Source of the DNA: JADCRZ01 sp037718865
GTDB taxonomy: Bacteria; Bacteroidota; Bacteroidia; Chitinophagales; Chitinophagaceae
Assembly (NCBI GenBank): GCA_037718865.1
Contig: JBBJMP010000006.1
Location: forward strand, 248,001 to 312,000
Length of the DNA stretch: 64,000 bases
Direction: 5' to 3'
Shown piece after piece: positions 27,511 to 36,709 of the stretch. The notes beneath the pieces were generated by a model. That model saw nothing but the letters and a program-made list of their open reading frames with translations. It was not told the origin of the DNA and did not search any database. The first letter of the stretch is position 1. The number at the start of each line of letters is the position of its first letter. The position numbers and the translations under genes were made by a program.

Positions 27511-28848
27511 ATGCCGGAATCTGTAAAAGATAAAACAGTATTTTCTCTGCTTGAAGTGACAAAAAGTATTCAACATACGCTCGCTGACAGATACAAAAGT
27601 TCATATTGGATCAAAGCTGAGATGAACAAGGTAAACTTTTACAGCCATTCCGGACACTGCTATCCGGAATTGGTGCAGAAGCAAGATGGAAAAGTCATTG
27701 CTCAAATGAAATCAAGCCTTTGGAAAGACGATTATATAAACATCAATAGTAAATTTCTTAATGTCTTAAAAGAACCACTGAAGGATGGAATAAAAATTTT
27801 GTTTCTCGGGCGAATTTCATTCGACCCTACTTATGGTCTCACGCTGCGGATATTGGATATAGACCCTGGCTACACCATGGGTGATTTAGAAAGAGAGAAG
27901 CAAGACACCATTAAACGAATAAGAGATGAAGGAATTTTCGAAAAAAACAAGTCGCTGCAGATTCCGTTGCTACCCCAGCGGATTGCAATCATCTCTGTGG
28001 AAACAAGTAAGGGATATGCCGACTTCATAAAGGTCCTTGAAACTAATTCCTGGAGCTATACTTTTTTTTATTTTCTTTTTCCTGCGTTACTCCAGGGAGA
28101 AAAAGCCATTGGTTCAATCATAAATCAGTTGAGAAGAATCAAAAAAGTAAAATCGCACTTTGATGTTGTAGCGATAGTCAGAGGCGGTGGCGGAGACATT
28201 GGATTATCTTGCTTGAACGACTATGCACTCGCCCGGGAAATTGCCTTGTTTCCAATTCCTGTTTTAACTGGTATAGGACATGCAACAAATGAAACTGTTG
28301 TTGAAATGATCTCGTTCTCCAACGCGATTACACCGACCAAAATAGCCGAATACCTGATTCAGCAATTCCACAATTTTTCAGTCCCCGTGGTAAAGGCCGA
28401 AGAAAAAATTATTGATAAGTCCAGGAGATTAATCATGGATGAAAGGGTTAAGTTCCAGGCGGAGGTAAAATTATTTCGGTCGGTTACAGACCACGTTCTG
28501 ATAAGAAACAAAAATGACATGGAAAGACAGGTTCAATCCCTGGTTCAACAATCATATTTCCTGTATAGGAGCCAAAAAGAATACCTGTACCTGATAAGAG
28601 GCGAAATGGCAAAAGAGCCTATTGCGTTTCTTAAAAAGAAAGCAGTCGTGCTAGAGAGCTTTGAAAAAAATGTAAATAATATGGACCCGAAAAATGTCAT
28701 GAAGCGGGGTTACAGCATCACGCTGGTGAATGGTAAAGCGGCTAAAGGCGTTGAAGACATTATAGAAGGTGATACATTGAATACGTTAGTATTTGAAGGC
28801 ACAATCACAAGCATTGTAAAATCATCCAAAAAATTAAATGAACCATGA
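27511..28848 (+). CDS. xseA: Exodeoxyribonuclease VII large subunit
   Basis: Catalytic subunit of exonuclease VII, which digests single-stranded DNA from both ends. Seen: N-terminal OB-fold region (SLLEVTKSIQ, SSYWIKAEMNKVNFY), GHCYPELVQK, then the catalytic-domain segments PQRIAIISVETSKGYADF, VVAIVRGGGGDIGLSCLNDYALAREI, PVLTGIGHATNETVVEM and NAITPTKIAEYLI, and a C-terminal coiled-coil region ending in MKRGYSITLVNGK. An ATG at 27460 would add 17 residues; I chose 27511 because MPE... starts at the family's normal distance. Stop overlaps the xseB start by 4 bp (ATGA). Confidence 0.93.
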   Translation: MPESVKDKTVFSLLEVTKSIQHTLADRYKSSYWIKAEMNKVNFYSHSGHCYPELVQKQDGKVIAQMKSSLWKDDYININSKFLNVLKEPLKDGIKILFLGRISFDPTYGLTLRILDIDPGYTMGDLEREKQDTIKRIRDEGIFEKNKSLQIPLLPQRIAIISVETSKGYADFIKVLETNSWSYTFFYFLFPALLQGEKAIGSIINQLRRIKKVKSHFDVVAIVRGGGGDIGLSCLNDYALAREIALFPIPVLTGIGHATNETVVEMISFSNAITPTKIAEYLIQQFHNFSVPVVKAEEKIIDKSRRLIMDERVKFQAEVKLFRSVTDHVLIRNKNDMERQVQSLVQQSYFLYRSQKEYLYLIRGEMAKEPIAFLKKKAVVLESFEKNVNNMDPKNVMKRGYSITLVNGKAAKGVEDIIEGDTLNTLVFEGTITSIVKSSKKLNEP

Positions 28849-29042
28849 CCGGAAATATAAACTATACGGAAGCTTTCGTCGAACTTCAAAAAATAGTTTC
28901 CGAAATAGAGGATGGTGAAATTTCTGTAGATGAACTTTCCGAGAAGGTCAAAAGAGCAGCGTTGTTAATCAAAACGTGCAAGCTAAAACTTGCGACAACG
29001 GAAGAAGACGTAAGCCAGATACTGAAGGAGCTCGACAATTAA
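28845..29042 (+). CDS. xseB: Exodeoxyribonuclease VII small subunit
   Basis: A 65-residue helical protein with the XseB pattern (YTEAFVELQKIVSEIEDGE, then ISVDELSEKVKRAALLI and LKLATTEEDV). It binds the C-terminal helices of XseA. The ATGA overlap with xseA shows translational coupling and confirms both calls. Confidence 0.92.
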   Translation: MTGNINYTEAFVELQKIVSEIEDGEISVDELSEKVKRAALLIKTCKLKLATTEEDVSQILKELDN

Positions 29043-29126
29043 GGTGAGTAGTGAGCTAAAAGTTTGATGAGGATTTCCTGCATCCTGTTAGCAGTAGATA
29101 TTTTATTCATTAAAACGAAGGAAGCA

Positions 29127-30239
29127 ATGACCTGTACATTTCTTAAAAATTGCGTTGCGGCATTCGCGATATTGTTAATAACCGCATCTGATTCATTTTC
29201 TCAGAATAAGATAAGAGTACTCTCGTATTACTATGGAGAGCCTGCTCAGCTGGATAGCTTTAATGTAAACCAGATGACGCATCTTATTTTCTGTTTCGGG
29301 CGCCTGGATGGAAATCGGTTAAAGATCAGAACAGCGAGGGACACTGCCGTTATCCGGAAAATGATATCCCTGAAAACGAAGAACCCGCAGTTAAAAGTGA
29401 TTTTATCTTTAGGAGGCTGGGGCGGATGTGAGACCTGTTCGGATGTGTTTGCCTCCAGGAATGGAAGGAAGGAATTTGCACAATCAGTTAAGGAACTTCA
29501 TGAGTATTTTGGAACAGATGGCCTGGACCTGGACTGGGAATATCCTGCAGTTTCCGGTTTTCCAGGTCATAAGTTTACACCCGATGATAAAAAGCATTTC
29601 ACAAGCCTCGTTAAACAACTCAGGAAATTGGGTGCTCAATATGAGTTAAGCTTTGCAGCCGGAGGCTCGAAGCGGTATTTAGATTCAGCTATAGAGTGGA
29701 GAAAGGTGATTAAAAAAGTTGATTATGTAAACCTGATGAGTTATGACCTGGTGGGAGCAGGCTCTCAGGAAACGGGTCATCATACGGGATTGTATTCTCC
29801 ACATGGGCAGGAACGGTCTGCTGATTTTGCTTTACAATACCTGACAAAGCTGGGTGTGCCTCGTGAAAAGATGATCATCGGGGGTGCATTTTACGGTAAG
29901 ATCTTTGAAAATGTCGATAGTGTAAATAACGGGCTTTACAGGCCGGGTAAATTCAAGACTTCAGTATTTTATAAGAACGTCCCGCTTCAGGTTCCGGCCG
30001 ATAGTGGTTTTGTATACCATTGGGATGACGTGGCAAAGGCGCCGTTCATGTATAATTCAGCCAGGAAACTTTTTTTCACGTATGATGATAAACGTTCTAT
30101 AGAATTGAAGACAAAGTATGTGATCGATCATAAGATGGGAGGCATCATGTTCTGGCACCTTGGGGAAGATACGTTTACGGGAGGCTTGCTGGAAACCATT
30201 GATGAGGTTAAGCGAACGTATGTAAGCGGGTTAAAATAA
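29127..30239 (+). CDS. Secreted GH18 glycoside hydrolase (chitinase-like)
   Basis: Predicted exported family 18 hydrolase, acting on chitin or related N-acetylglucosamine glycans by substrate-assisted catalysis. Seen: signal peptide (hydrophobic AAFAILLITAS, cleavage near SFSQ), VLSYYYGEP strand 1, KVILSLGGWGGC (the SxGG motif), the catalytic DGLDLDWEYP motif (DxxDxDxE, Glu as acid), YVNLMSYDLVGA and the closing GGIMFWHLGEDT. About 370 residues and single-domain, without chitin-binding module or T9SS sorting domain. An upstream ATG at 29064 is possible, but 29127 gives a clean signal peptide and follows a GAAGGA element. Confidence 0.91.
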   Translation: MTCTFLKNCVAAFAILLITASDSFSQNKIRVLSYYYGEPAQLDSFNVNQMTHLIFCFGRLDGNRLKIRTARDTAVIRKMISLKTKNPQLKVILSLGGWGGCETCSDVFASRNGRKEFAQSVKELHEYFGTDGLDLDWEYPAVSGFPGHKFTPDDKKHFTSLVKQLRKLGAQYELSFAAGGSKRYLDSAIEWRKVIKKVDYVNLMSYDLVGAGSQETGHHTGLYSPHGQERSADFALQYLTKLGVPREKMIIGGAFYGKIFENVDSVNNGLYRPGKFKTSVFYKNVPLQVPADSGFVYHWDDVAKAPFMYNSARKLFFTYDDKRSIELKTKYVIDHKMGGIMFWHLGEDTFTGGLLETIDEVKRTYVSGLK

Positions 30240-30387
30240 ATACGCAAGTGGCCTTCTGTTGCAGGACTCAAATAAACAGAAGAAAGCTTACTGATAAAAT
30301 TATCCAGGCAAACTCCAGGTACTTTTTTAGTCTTGCGAGGGTTTGCATTTTTTGCAGGAAATGTTGGGGGAATGAACAGCCCTTTGG

Positions 30388-31143
30388 TTACTGAATTTCA
30401 GCTGCAGTCTGCATGTCTGAAGTTATCCCGGGTAGTAATTCAATTACGCTAAAGTTACGAAATTGAATCTCAGCCCCTTCGGATTCCAAACACAGGTAGC
30501 CTTTCTTTATTGACGACTTGCTTATTCCATTCACGAATTTGCCATTCACGGAGAGCTTAATAACACCATCTACACAAACCACGTCATATGTGTTCCACTC
30601 ACCTTTACCTTTACACCTGTTTTCGATCGACTTACTCCTGGTTCCTCTGGGATTATCCGGTACAGTGGTAACGCTACCAGCGCCAAACAGTTCGCCATGG
30701 ACGTAGGCAATAGGAGGTGTGACACCATCCTTTGTATTGATGTTCACCCAATCCAGTTCCAGCATCTGAACCTCCACACCTGAAGGAAGACGATTTTTTT
30801 CATCAGGTTTCGCATCGCACCAAACAAAAACTCCTGAATTACCACCAGACTCTACATGTTTCCATTCTACATGCAATAAAAAATTTTCATATTGCTTTTC
30901 AGACCGCATTACGCCGATTGGATGCCCGGTGGAGATCAATACGTTATTCTTAACGCGCCATGTGTCCAGACCAGTATTAACATTGATCCACTTCATGGGC
31001 TCGCCTTTTTCGCGTCGATGGGAAATACTTTCCGATATGTGCTGCCTACTGCCAAATGTGATTGTAGCAGTCTGAGTTTGGGAGATACCGTTTATTCCGG
31101 TTAATATATATGTTGTGAATAGTATTAGGGTTTTACATTTCAT
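30388..31143 (-). CDS. DUF1080 family protein (3-keto-disaccharide hydrolase-like)
   Basis: Exported lectin-fold protein of the DUF1080 family, whose members include 3-keto-disaccharide hydrolases. Seen: signal peptide (KTLILFTTYILTGINGISQ), then WINVNTGLDTWRVKNNVLI, YENFLLHVEWKH, GNSGVFVWC, VEVQMLELD, GEWNTYDVVCVDGVIKLSVNG and a closing IQFRNFSVIEL. About 252 residues. An ATG further upstream (31206) is in frame but lies in the palindromic repeat; 31143 gives the signal peptide. It sits downstream of a Gfo/Idh/MocA oxidoreductase, a pairing fitting oxidation of a glycoside to the 3-keto form followed by its cleavage (inference). Confidence 0.82.
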   Translation of the reverse strand: MKCKTLILFTTYILTGINGISQTQTATITFGSRQHISESISHRREKGEPMKWINVNTGLDTWRVKNNVLISTGHPIGVMRSEKQYENFLLHVEWKHVESGGNSGVFVWCDAKPDEKNRLPSGVEVQMLELDWVNINTKDGVTPPIAYVHGELFGAGSVTTVPDNPRGTRSKSIENRCKGKGEWNTYDVVCVDGVIKLSVNGKFVNGISKSSIKKGYLCLESEGAEIQFRNFSVIELLPGITSDMQTAAEIQ

Positions 31144-31169
31144 TTTGTAAGGGCTTTTCCAAGTTTTTT

Positions 31170-31300
31170 TTAACCACAAAGTGCACAAAGTAGCACAAAG
31201 ACACACAGAGAAACCTTTTGTGCAACCTCTGTGCTTCCTGCTTTGTGTTCTCTGTGCTTAAATTTCTGCACAAAGACTGTTTGCAAGCACAGGGTGCACA
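31170..31300. repeat. Palindromic extragenic repeat (ACAAAG/CTTTGT type)
   Basis: The spacer between two minus-strand genes contains iterated short words: ACCACAAAG, GTGCACAAAG, TAGCACAAAGACACACAGAG on one side and CTCTGTGCTTCC, TGCTTTGTG, TTCTCTGTGCTT on the other. The two halves are roughly reverse complements around 31220, so the RNA or single strand can fold back. Such CACAAAG-rich palindromes recall dispersed repeats I associate with Bacteroidota genomes; whether other copies exist in this genome cannot be seen here. Confidence 0.6.
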
Positions 31301-31305
31301 AAGTA

Positions 31306-32613
31306 TCAGATGACCTTCGTAGTACCTGGCCTGGCTATGGGAGCAGTAGGCCATCGAAGATCCCATGCGTATTTGTTTATATCGGGGCCCAGTGACTGGG
31401 TTGAATGAATAGCGTCGTGCCAGGTGATTGCCTGGCCACTGTACCCAACCATTCTGCTGAGAATGGCAAGCATGGTGCTGTTCGCCATTGTTTCCCCATC
31501 ATTTATAGCCTTACCATTACGAATGGATGCAAAAAACTCATCATGTTCTGCTTGAAACATATTATTCATTTCGCCCGTGTATTTCCAGGGATTTCTGCCA
31601 GTAATTTCATATGTACGGCCTATTATGAGCTTAGCATTTCCCAAGGTGCCGGCAATATCCACTGTATTACGATTCGCACAACCCGTTTGCTGCCGGCAAA
31701 AGTGAAAGCCTTTGGCACCATTAGCATACTCATACTCTATCGCAAAGTGATCATAAATATTACCGTACTTATCATCAATGCGTACCTGGCGGCCTCCTGA
31801 TCCTATGGCGCTTACAGGCATTTTATCGCCCATGGCCCAAGCCATCATATCTATGCTGTGAACAGCCTGTTCTACTATAAAATCTCCTGATAACCAATTG
31901 TGGTAATACCAGTTTCTCATTTTATACGTCATATCACTCCAATCAGCCAGACGGGGTTTATACCATAATTCTCCCCCGTAACGAAAAGAAGAAACGGTCA
32001 TTACGTTACCGATATCTCCGTTTAGGACTTTACCGAAAGTTGCCCTGTTTGCAGCATCCCTACGAAAACAAAACCCTGACATTACTGACAAGTTCTTGGC
32101 CTTCGCTTTAATTGCCGCAGCCAGAACTTTTCTTACGCCAGGCGCATCAACTGCAACTGGCTTTTCACAAAAAACATGCTTGCCCGCATCAACTGCAGCC
32201 GTAAAATGATCCGGACGAAAACAAGGGGGAGTAGTTAACAATACTACGTCGACCCCCGAATCAATTACTTTCTGGAATGCGTCAAATCCAATAAACTTAT
32301 TTGGTTGGCTTACCTTGACTTTATTGGGCTCCGCCTCTAGCAATGCAGCGTAAGATTCATTCAGCCGGTCTGCAAAAACATCACCCATTGCTGTAAGCAC
32401 AACATTAGGATCTGCCTTCAAAGCCTCAAGGGCTGCACCACTTCCGCGTCCTCCACAACCAACCAATCCTACTTTTAAAACAGGCTTCTTTGCGCCCGGC
32501 ACCGCCATAGGGAAACCCATACCATAGGCAACAGAGCTTCCTATTACCGCAGTTCCTGTATTTTTTAAAAAGGACCGGCGATTGGTATTGCCGGAGGAAG
32601 ATTTCCTGTCCAT
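31306..32613 (-). CDS. Tat-exported Gfo/Idh/MocA family oxidoreductase
   Basis: NAD(P)-dependent sugar oxidoreductase with a twin-arginine signal (NRRSFLKNTGTAVIGSS, residues 11-27), hence probably periplasmic with a tightly bound cofactor. Seen: Rossmann motif KVGLVGCGGRGSG (about 47-59), the substrate-site EKP motif in HVFCEKPVAVDAPG, and the C-terminal beta-sheet domain (FIVEQAVHSIDMMAWAMGD). At 435 residues it matches the glycoside-3-dehydrogenase-like subgroup. Followed by the DUF1080 gene, which supports a 3-keto-glycoside route; substrate unknown. Confidence 0.87.
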   Translation of the reverse strand: MDRKSSSGNTNRRSFLKNTGTAVIGSSVAYGMGFPMAVPGAKKPVLKVGLVGCGGRGSGAALEALKADPNVVLTAMGDVFADRLNESYAALLEAEPNKVKVSQPNKFIGFDAFQKVIDSGVDVVLLTTPPCFRPDHFTAAVDAGKHVFCEKPVAVDAPGVRKVLAAAIKAKAKNLSVMSGFCFRRDAANRATFGKVLNGDIGNVMTVSSFRYGGELWYKPRLADWSDMTYKMRNWYYHNWLSGDFIVEQAVHSIDMMAWAMGDKMPVSAIGSGGRQVRIDDKYGNIYDHFAIEYEYANGAKGFHFCRQQTGCANRNTVDIAGTLGNAKLIIGRTYEITGRNPWKYTGEMNNMFQAEHDEFFASIRNGKAINDGETMANSTMLAILSRMVGYSGQAITWHDAIHSTQSLGPDINKYAWDLRWPTAPIARPGTTKVI

Positions 32614-32644
32614 GGTTATTTGAGTTGGTTACATTAAATAATTG

Positions 32645-33733
32645 TCAGTGCCTGCTTTTAGTATCAAAGACCCGTTCATGCCCGGTTGCAGGAATGCTTA
32701 CCGTATATTTCTTACCGTCTGGCGCAACGGTGAGTTTAACATAGTTGGCATTGCAGGTGGCTTTTAAATTGGCAATATGTTCTTCATTGGTATTGTACCC
32801 TGAATCCTGACGGATGTTTTTATGTAACTGATATTGTGCCTGGATGGAGGGCGTGTTACGTAGAGCGTTAATTGTTTCCGGGCCGCATCCTTTTTGGGTG
32901 CCATTGCCCATAATGCTGACCGTTGGTGCCAGTGCTTTGATAAGGATAGGGTTATTACTCTGATCCAGCCCATGATGGTTGACCTGGTAAACATCCACAG
33001 TTCCGACCAGGTTCCGGGGGCAGACCAGGTTTTTTTCGATATTCCACGTCAGGTCGCCACCATCAAAAAAACGGAACGGCCCGTAATTCATTACCAGCAC
33101 CTGGCTATTGGCATTATCCGACTTATCGACGGCTTTATCCAAAACCGTGTCGCAGCCATTCATTGGGGCGGGTGAGTGAATAACCGGTACAAAATGTTTA
33201 TCGGCACCTACAAACTGAACGGCTAATTTCTGAAATCCGCGCGGTAAATTTTTAAGATTGATGGTAGCACCCGGTTTGATTAAAGAACGGCTTTTAACCG
33301 TCATACTTTTATAAGCCTGTATATTGCCGGCGAAGTTTTTATCTGCCAACAGGCTGTCTGCAATCCCTTTGTCTAATACTTCCAAAATAGGAATTTTAGC
33401 GGCCAATGAAGCAGCTCCGCCAAAATGATCATTGTGCCAGTGCGTGATAACCAAGTGATCGATTTGTTTAAGTCGGGCAACATGATGGGCAACTTCGTAA
33501 ATGCGATCAGCATCACGCCCGCCGGGATTGCCGGCATCTATTAAAATTGATTCGCCCGAGGGTGTTACAATCAAGGTAGCCGCGCCTCCTTCCGTATCTA
33601 TCCAATATATGGTTAGGTTAGCCGGAGCCATCGTGTGATTTTTAAACTGGTTCTTGCTTGGTATTGCTGAACCAACTAATATTAGAACAGCTATTGAAAG
33701 CAGTCCCTTGAATAAGCATTTAAATTTTTTCAT
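32645..33733 (-). CDS. Exported MBL-fold metallohydrolase
   Basis: Metallo-beta-lactamase-fold hydrolase with a signal peptide or N-terminal anchor (LLSIAVLILVGSAI, residues 11-24). Seen: zinc-binding THWHNDHFGG (H98, H100, D102, H103), an upstream strand ILIDAGNPGGRD, the further metal Asp in FFDGGDLTW, and VNHHGLDQS for the last His, as in ComEC-type MBL domains. At 362 residues it is a single domain. Substrate unknown; not an obvious beta-lactamase. It is upstream of the Gfo/Idh/MocA gene on the same strand with a 31-bp gap, so it may be co-transcribed. Confidence 0.83.
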   Translation of the reverse strand: MKKFKCLFKGLLSIAVLILVGSAIPSKNQFKNHTMAPANLTIYWIDTEGGAATLIVTPSGESILIDAGNPGGRDADRIYEVAHHVARLKQIDHLVITHWHNDHFGGAASLAAKIPILEVLDKGIADSLLADKNFAGNIQAYKSMTVKSRSLIKPGATINLKNLPRGFQKLAVQFVGADKHFVPVIHSPAPMNGCDTVLDKAVDKSDNANSQVLVMNYGPFRFFDGGDLTWNIEKNLVCPRNLVGTVDVYQVNHHGLDQSNNPILIKALAPTVSIMGNGTQKGCGPETINALRNTPSIQAQYQLHKNIRQDSGYNTNEEHIANLKATCNANYVKLTVAPDGKKYTVSIPATGHERVFDTKSRH

Positions 33734-33866
33734 ATAATAGTCGTGCGGAAAAACCTGCGTTCTGTGACCAGGTTTGAATCATGAAAGGATGCGTTATGTA
33801 CCACCGCTATAATGAGACATGGCCAAGGGTAAACGGCAAAAATCATTTTTTCCTTGAACCATCATT

Positions 33867-34400
33867 TCATTTTTTCTTTTTGAGCATGCTTGGCATTTCC
33901 TTTACCTGCTCGAAGCGCCAATGCTCGACAGCCATGCCGTCTTTAAGTCTTACCACATTTACTGATTTTGATTCAATTCTGGTGTTTGCGGGTATTCCCC
34001 ACGAATCATCGATAATGGTACCGGTGAGCTTAACCATATCAAAGGAATAATCGTTATCGTTGGCCTGAGCAATTATATCCATTTTAAGGTCCTTAAAATG
34101 CTTATGCATATCACCGATGTCCGCTTTCAGTGAATCTAACCCTCTAACCTCTCTGCCGCCCCGGCCTGAATGGTCAATGAAATCTTTCGATATAAAACTA
34201 TCGAGCTTGCTTACGTCTCCTGTTTCAGCAGCCCTGTATACCTCCCTGGTGTTGGCCTTGATCTTCTCGTTTTGCGAAGTATTCATGTTTTCTTCAGAAG
34301 CATTCATCTTTCCTTCCTCGGAAGTATTATTTCCGGCATCCGTGCATGCTACTGAATTGCATAATAATGTTATTGCTGCGGCAACGAGTAATTTTTTCAT
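33867..34400 (-). CDS. SnoaL-like (NTF2-fold) lipoprotein
   Basis: A 177-residue predicted lipoprotein (lipobox NSVAC, C19) followed by a low-complexity Asn/Glu-rich linker and a SnoaL-like domain: REVYRAAETGDVSKLDSFI, KDFIDHSGRG, GLDSLKADIGDMHKHFKDL, VKLTGTIIDDSWG and GMAVEHWRFEQV. The fold is a small cone-shaped pocket used in enzymes and binding proteins; specific function unknown. Transcribed in the same direction as the MBL gene, 133 bp upstream of it. Confidence 0.8.
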   Translation of the reverse strand: MKKLLVAAAITLLCNSVACTDAGNNTSEEGKMNASEENMNTSQNEKIKANTREVYRAAETGDVSKLDSFISKDFIDHSGRGGREVRGLDSLKADIGDMHKHFKDLKMDIIAQANDNDYSFDMVKLTGTIIDDSWGIPANTRIESKSVNVVRLKDGMAVEHWRFEQVKEMPSMLKKKK

Positions 34401-35008
34401 TCTGGTAAATTTTAATAATGATTAAATCAATTCAAATGAAGTAGTCAAATTGTGCGGAGGAGGTAAAGACTAATCGAAGGATAATAGGTAAAACCGATTA
34501 TACAAATGTATTCTTATTTTTTAAGAGTATCATTTTTCGCTTCCTATATTGGAATGATCAACAACTTCTTCAATAGCATCTGCACGGTTGTCTGATCTAA
34601 TATATGAAGTTGCCGTATAAGTTTCCTAAAATTGGCAGATAAACGACCGGGGACACCGTTGGTTAATCGGCCAGCCATAAAACAGTTCCTATCTTGATAA
34701 TTCAGGCAAATGACTGACACAAGAATGGATTACAGTATATAAATATGGGATATGCATTACCGTCAATGTTCTTCCCCAAGACAGGTTGTTGATATAATAG
34801 TAAATAATCTTTCAGCGAAAAATTGTTTTAGTAAATATCGCCCATTGTTCTTATCGGTGAAGACCTAAAAGGGAAGCTTTCCCAAAACCTGACCGTCAAA
34901 ACATGTACAAACCGCAGTTATTGCAAATCGGTTTCGCTTGCCGGCAGGATCCAGTTTCAGATCTCTATGCGCTTGATCTAATTTAGGGATTGCTAAAACG
35001 CATAATTT
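34401..35008. other. Intergenic region without recognisable gene
   Basis: About 600 bp between divergent genes. The largest coding suggestion is a 43-codon minus-strand ORF (34678 down to about 34547, MAGRLTNGVPGRLS...) that resembles nothing I recognise. No tRNA, strong hairpin or repeat was seen. The right end must hold the promoter of the 35009 gene. Confidence 0.4.
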
Positions 35009-35548
35009 ATGAAAAAGATCTTTTTGGCAATTGCCGTATTTATTTTTGTACCGTCTGTGTGGAATGAATGTTTTAACCAATCGAAAAAAACGATCCCAAC
35101 AAACTTTCTCAGCGTATTTGCCGGCGTGGAATTGAATACCACGAGTATGCTCGCGGGTGTCGAGTTTGAACCAGTGATATGGAAAACAAATAGATTTGCT
35201 TTGGGAATAAAAGGCACTTGGATATTTGAACATGGTAACGGCAACATGATAGTATACGTCCCATCTGGTTCCGGCTCCTCCTCATTTTTGGCGGTGATGC
35301 CCACGGTTCAATATTTTACCTTTCCGCATAGTATAAACAATCGCAGATTCTTTTTGCATTCCGGTTTGGGTGTTGGGTGGAGACACGAAAGTGATAAGGG
35401 GCAAGACTACCGGTCCCTAACAAGTTTCGAAGCCGGGTTCGGATTACAATTTGATCTGGGTGCCCATACAAACATGAAGTGGACAAACACAGTCCTTTTT
35501 GCAGGTCGGGGAGGTATTGCGTTGACTAAGATTTCCCTGGGCTTTTAG
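35009..35548 (+). CDS. Hypothetical exported beta-rich protein
   Basis: A 179-residue protein with a signal peptide (MKKIFLAIAVFIFVPSVWN) and alternating hydrophobic strands with glycine and aromatic residues (FLSVFAGVELN, LAGVEFEPVIW, FALGIKGTWIF, GLGVGWRHES, FEAGFGLQFDLG, ending KISLGF with terminal Phe). This pattern and the terminal Phe fit a small outer-membrane beta-barrel. No family recognised. It is convergent with the lipoprotein gene at 35598. Confidence 0.65.
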   Translation: MKKIFLAIAVFIFVPSVWNECFNQSKKTIPTNFLSVFAGVELNTTSMLAGVEFEPVIWKTNRFALGIKGTWIFEHGNGNMIVYVPSGSGSSSFLAVMPTVQYFTFPHSINNRRFFLHSGLGVGWRHESDKGQDYRSLTSFEAGFGLQFDLGAHTNMKWTNTVLFAGRGGIALTKISLGF

Positions 35549-35597
35549 GGGAAGGCAGCTGGGGTATGCTTCGACGTTATATAGGAATATAATACGA

Positions 35598-36263
35598 TTA
35601 GTTATCCTTTGCCTTTCTATTCTCTGTTCCTTTTGATCCCCCTCTGTTAAGCGCTTTGATGGTGGCAAACCGGATTTTCAGTTTTGCTATCTTGAGATTG
35701 TCTTTTGAGGCAAGATCTTTTTCGACTTCGTTCTTTCTTGTGTCAAGGGCTTCGTAAAGAACTTTTATCTCATCCCAATCTTCTCTTGTATAAGTATTCT
35801 TTTTATCCGCCACCGTGTTTACAAAGTTGTCATATACACTGAGAATATTTTCTGCGTTAACATAATTGAACTGCATGTCGGAGCCCATTTTCCCCTGCCC
35901 GAACAGGCTGTTTCTCAGTATTTGCCTGTAATCATTTGCGTTATTTTTATCTTTAGCTTCTTTTATTTTGGCTGTATATGCCACTTTCATTGTTTCATAC
36001 TGGTCTTTGCTTTCTTCCAAAGTTTTCCTGTCAGCTTCACTCAGTGCTGATTCAGTAGCCTTTAATTCTGTCAGTCTTGCCTGGTATCCGCGATCAATGG
36101 CTGCCCAGTAAGCGTTCGTATATTCAGGGGTTGTTTGATTAACTGAGTCCACATACTGACTCAGGGTTTCAGCATCCTGTTTTGCCTCGTTGGCAGCATT
36201 GTTGCAGGCAGGGAATAGTGCTAATAAAAGTGCAGATGTAAATAGAAGGATACAATTTTTCAT
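35598..36263 (-). CDS. Helical lipoprotein, function unknown (DUF6565-like)
   Basis: A 221-residue predicted lipoprotein (MKNCILLFTSALLLALFPAC, lipobox FPAC at C20). The mature part is almost entirely charged helices (ETLSQYVDSVNQTTPEY, RLTELKATESALSEADRKTL, NTYTREDWDEIKVLYEALD) and a basic C-terminus. The YVDSVN...YW pattern resembles the DUF6565 group of Bacteroidota envelope proteins, from memory. No enzymatic motif. Confidence 0.68.
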   Translation of the reverse strand: MKNCILLFTSALLLALFPACNNAANEAKQDAETLSQYVDSVNQTTPEYTNAYWAAIDRGYQARLTELKATESALSEADRKTLEESKDQYETMKVAYTAKIKEAKDKNNANDYRQILRNSLFGQGKMGSDMQFNYVNAENILSVYDNFVNTVADKKNTYTREDWDEIKVLYEALDTRKNEVEKDLASKDNLKIAKLKIRFATIKALNRGGSKGTENRKAKDN

Positions 36264-36709
36264 TGTAAATGGATTTTTTGGCGTTTTAAATTTGCAACAG
36301 CTTTTACCAATTCAATTAAATGCGTTCAAAACGCAGTCTTGTTATATTGTCTGGAGAAACCTGATGCTACAATTCTAATAGGGTGTAATGTACCTCATCC
36401 GCAATGATTTCAATAATATTTAGGAATAGATGTCATGTAAAAATCGTAAGTAAAGCAATAGGTGAAATTTACAAAGGTGGTAAATATGACATACGACTAT
36501 TTGGGAGGCACGAAAAAGTATACGTTGTTGAATACTTCGAGTTCACCTTATTGTAAGATTTTGGCCCCAATTTCAAAAAATGAAAGAATATTATCATTTT
36601 ATCAGCCTTACAGATTCGCCTTAAATTAAGTAATATTAATACGATTGTTCAGTTTACAGGGGTTAATATGCAATTTTTTTAATCGCTCACTTTTTAAAAA
36701 TTTAAAAAC
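36264..36709. other. Intergenic region, nothing recognised
   Basis: About 445 bp of AT-rich sequence between divergent lipoprotein genes. No ORF of note, no tRNA and no strong hairpin. Presumably contains both promoters. Confidence 0.4.

Noticed and set aside
30253..30282. Inverted repeat CTTCTGTT/AACAGAAG after the GH18 gene as terminator
   Set aside because: Only 8 bp with a 14-nt loop and no T-tail.
34547..34678. 43-codon minus-strand ORF (MAGRLTNGVPG...)
   Set aside because: Short, no family resemblance and no regulatory context.
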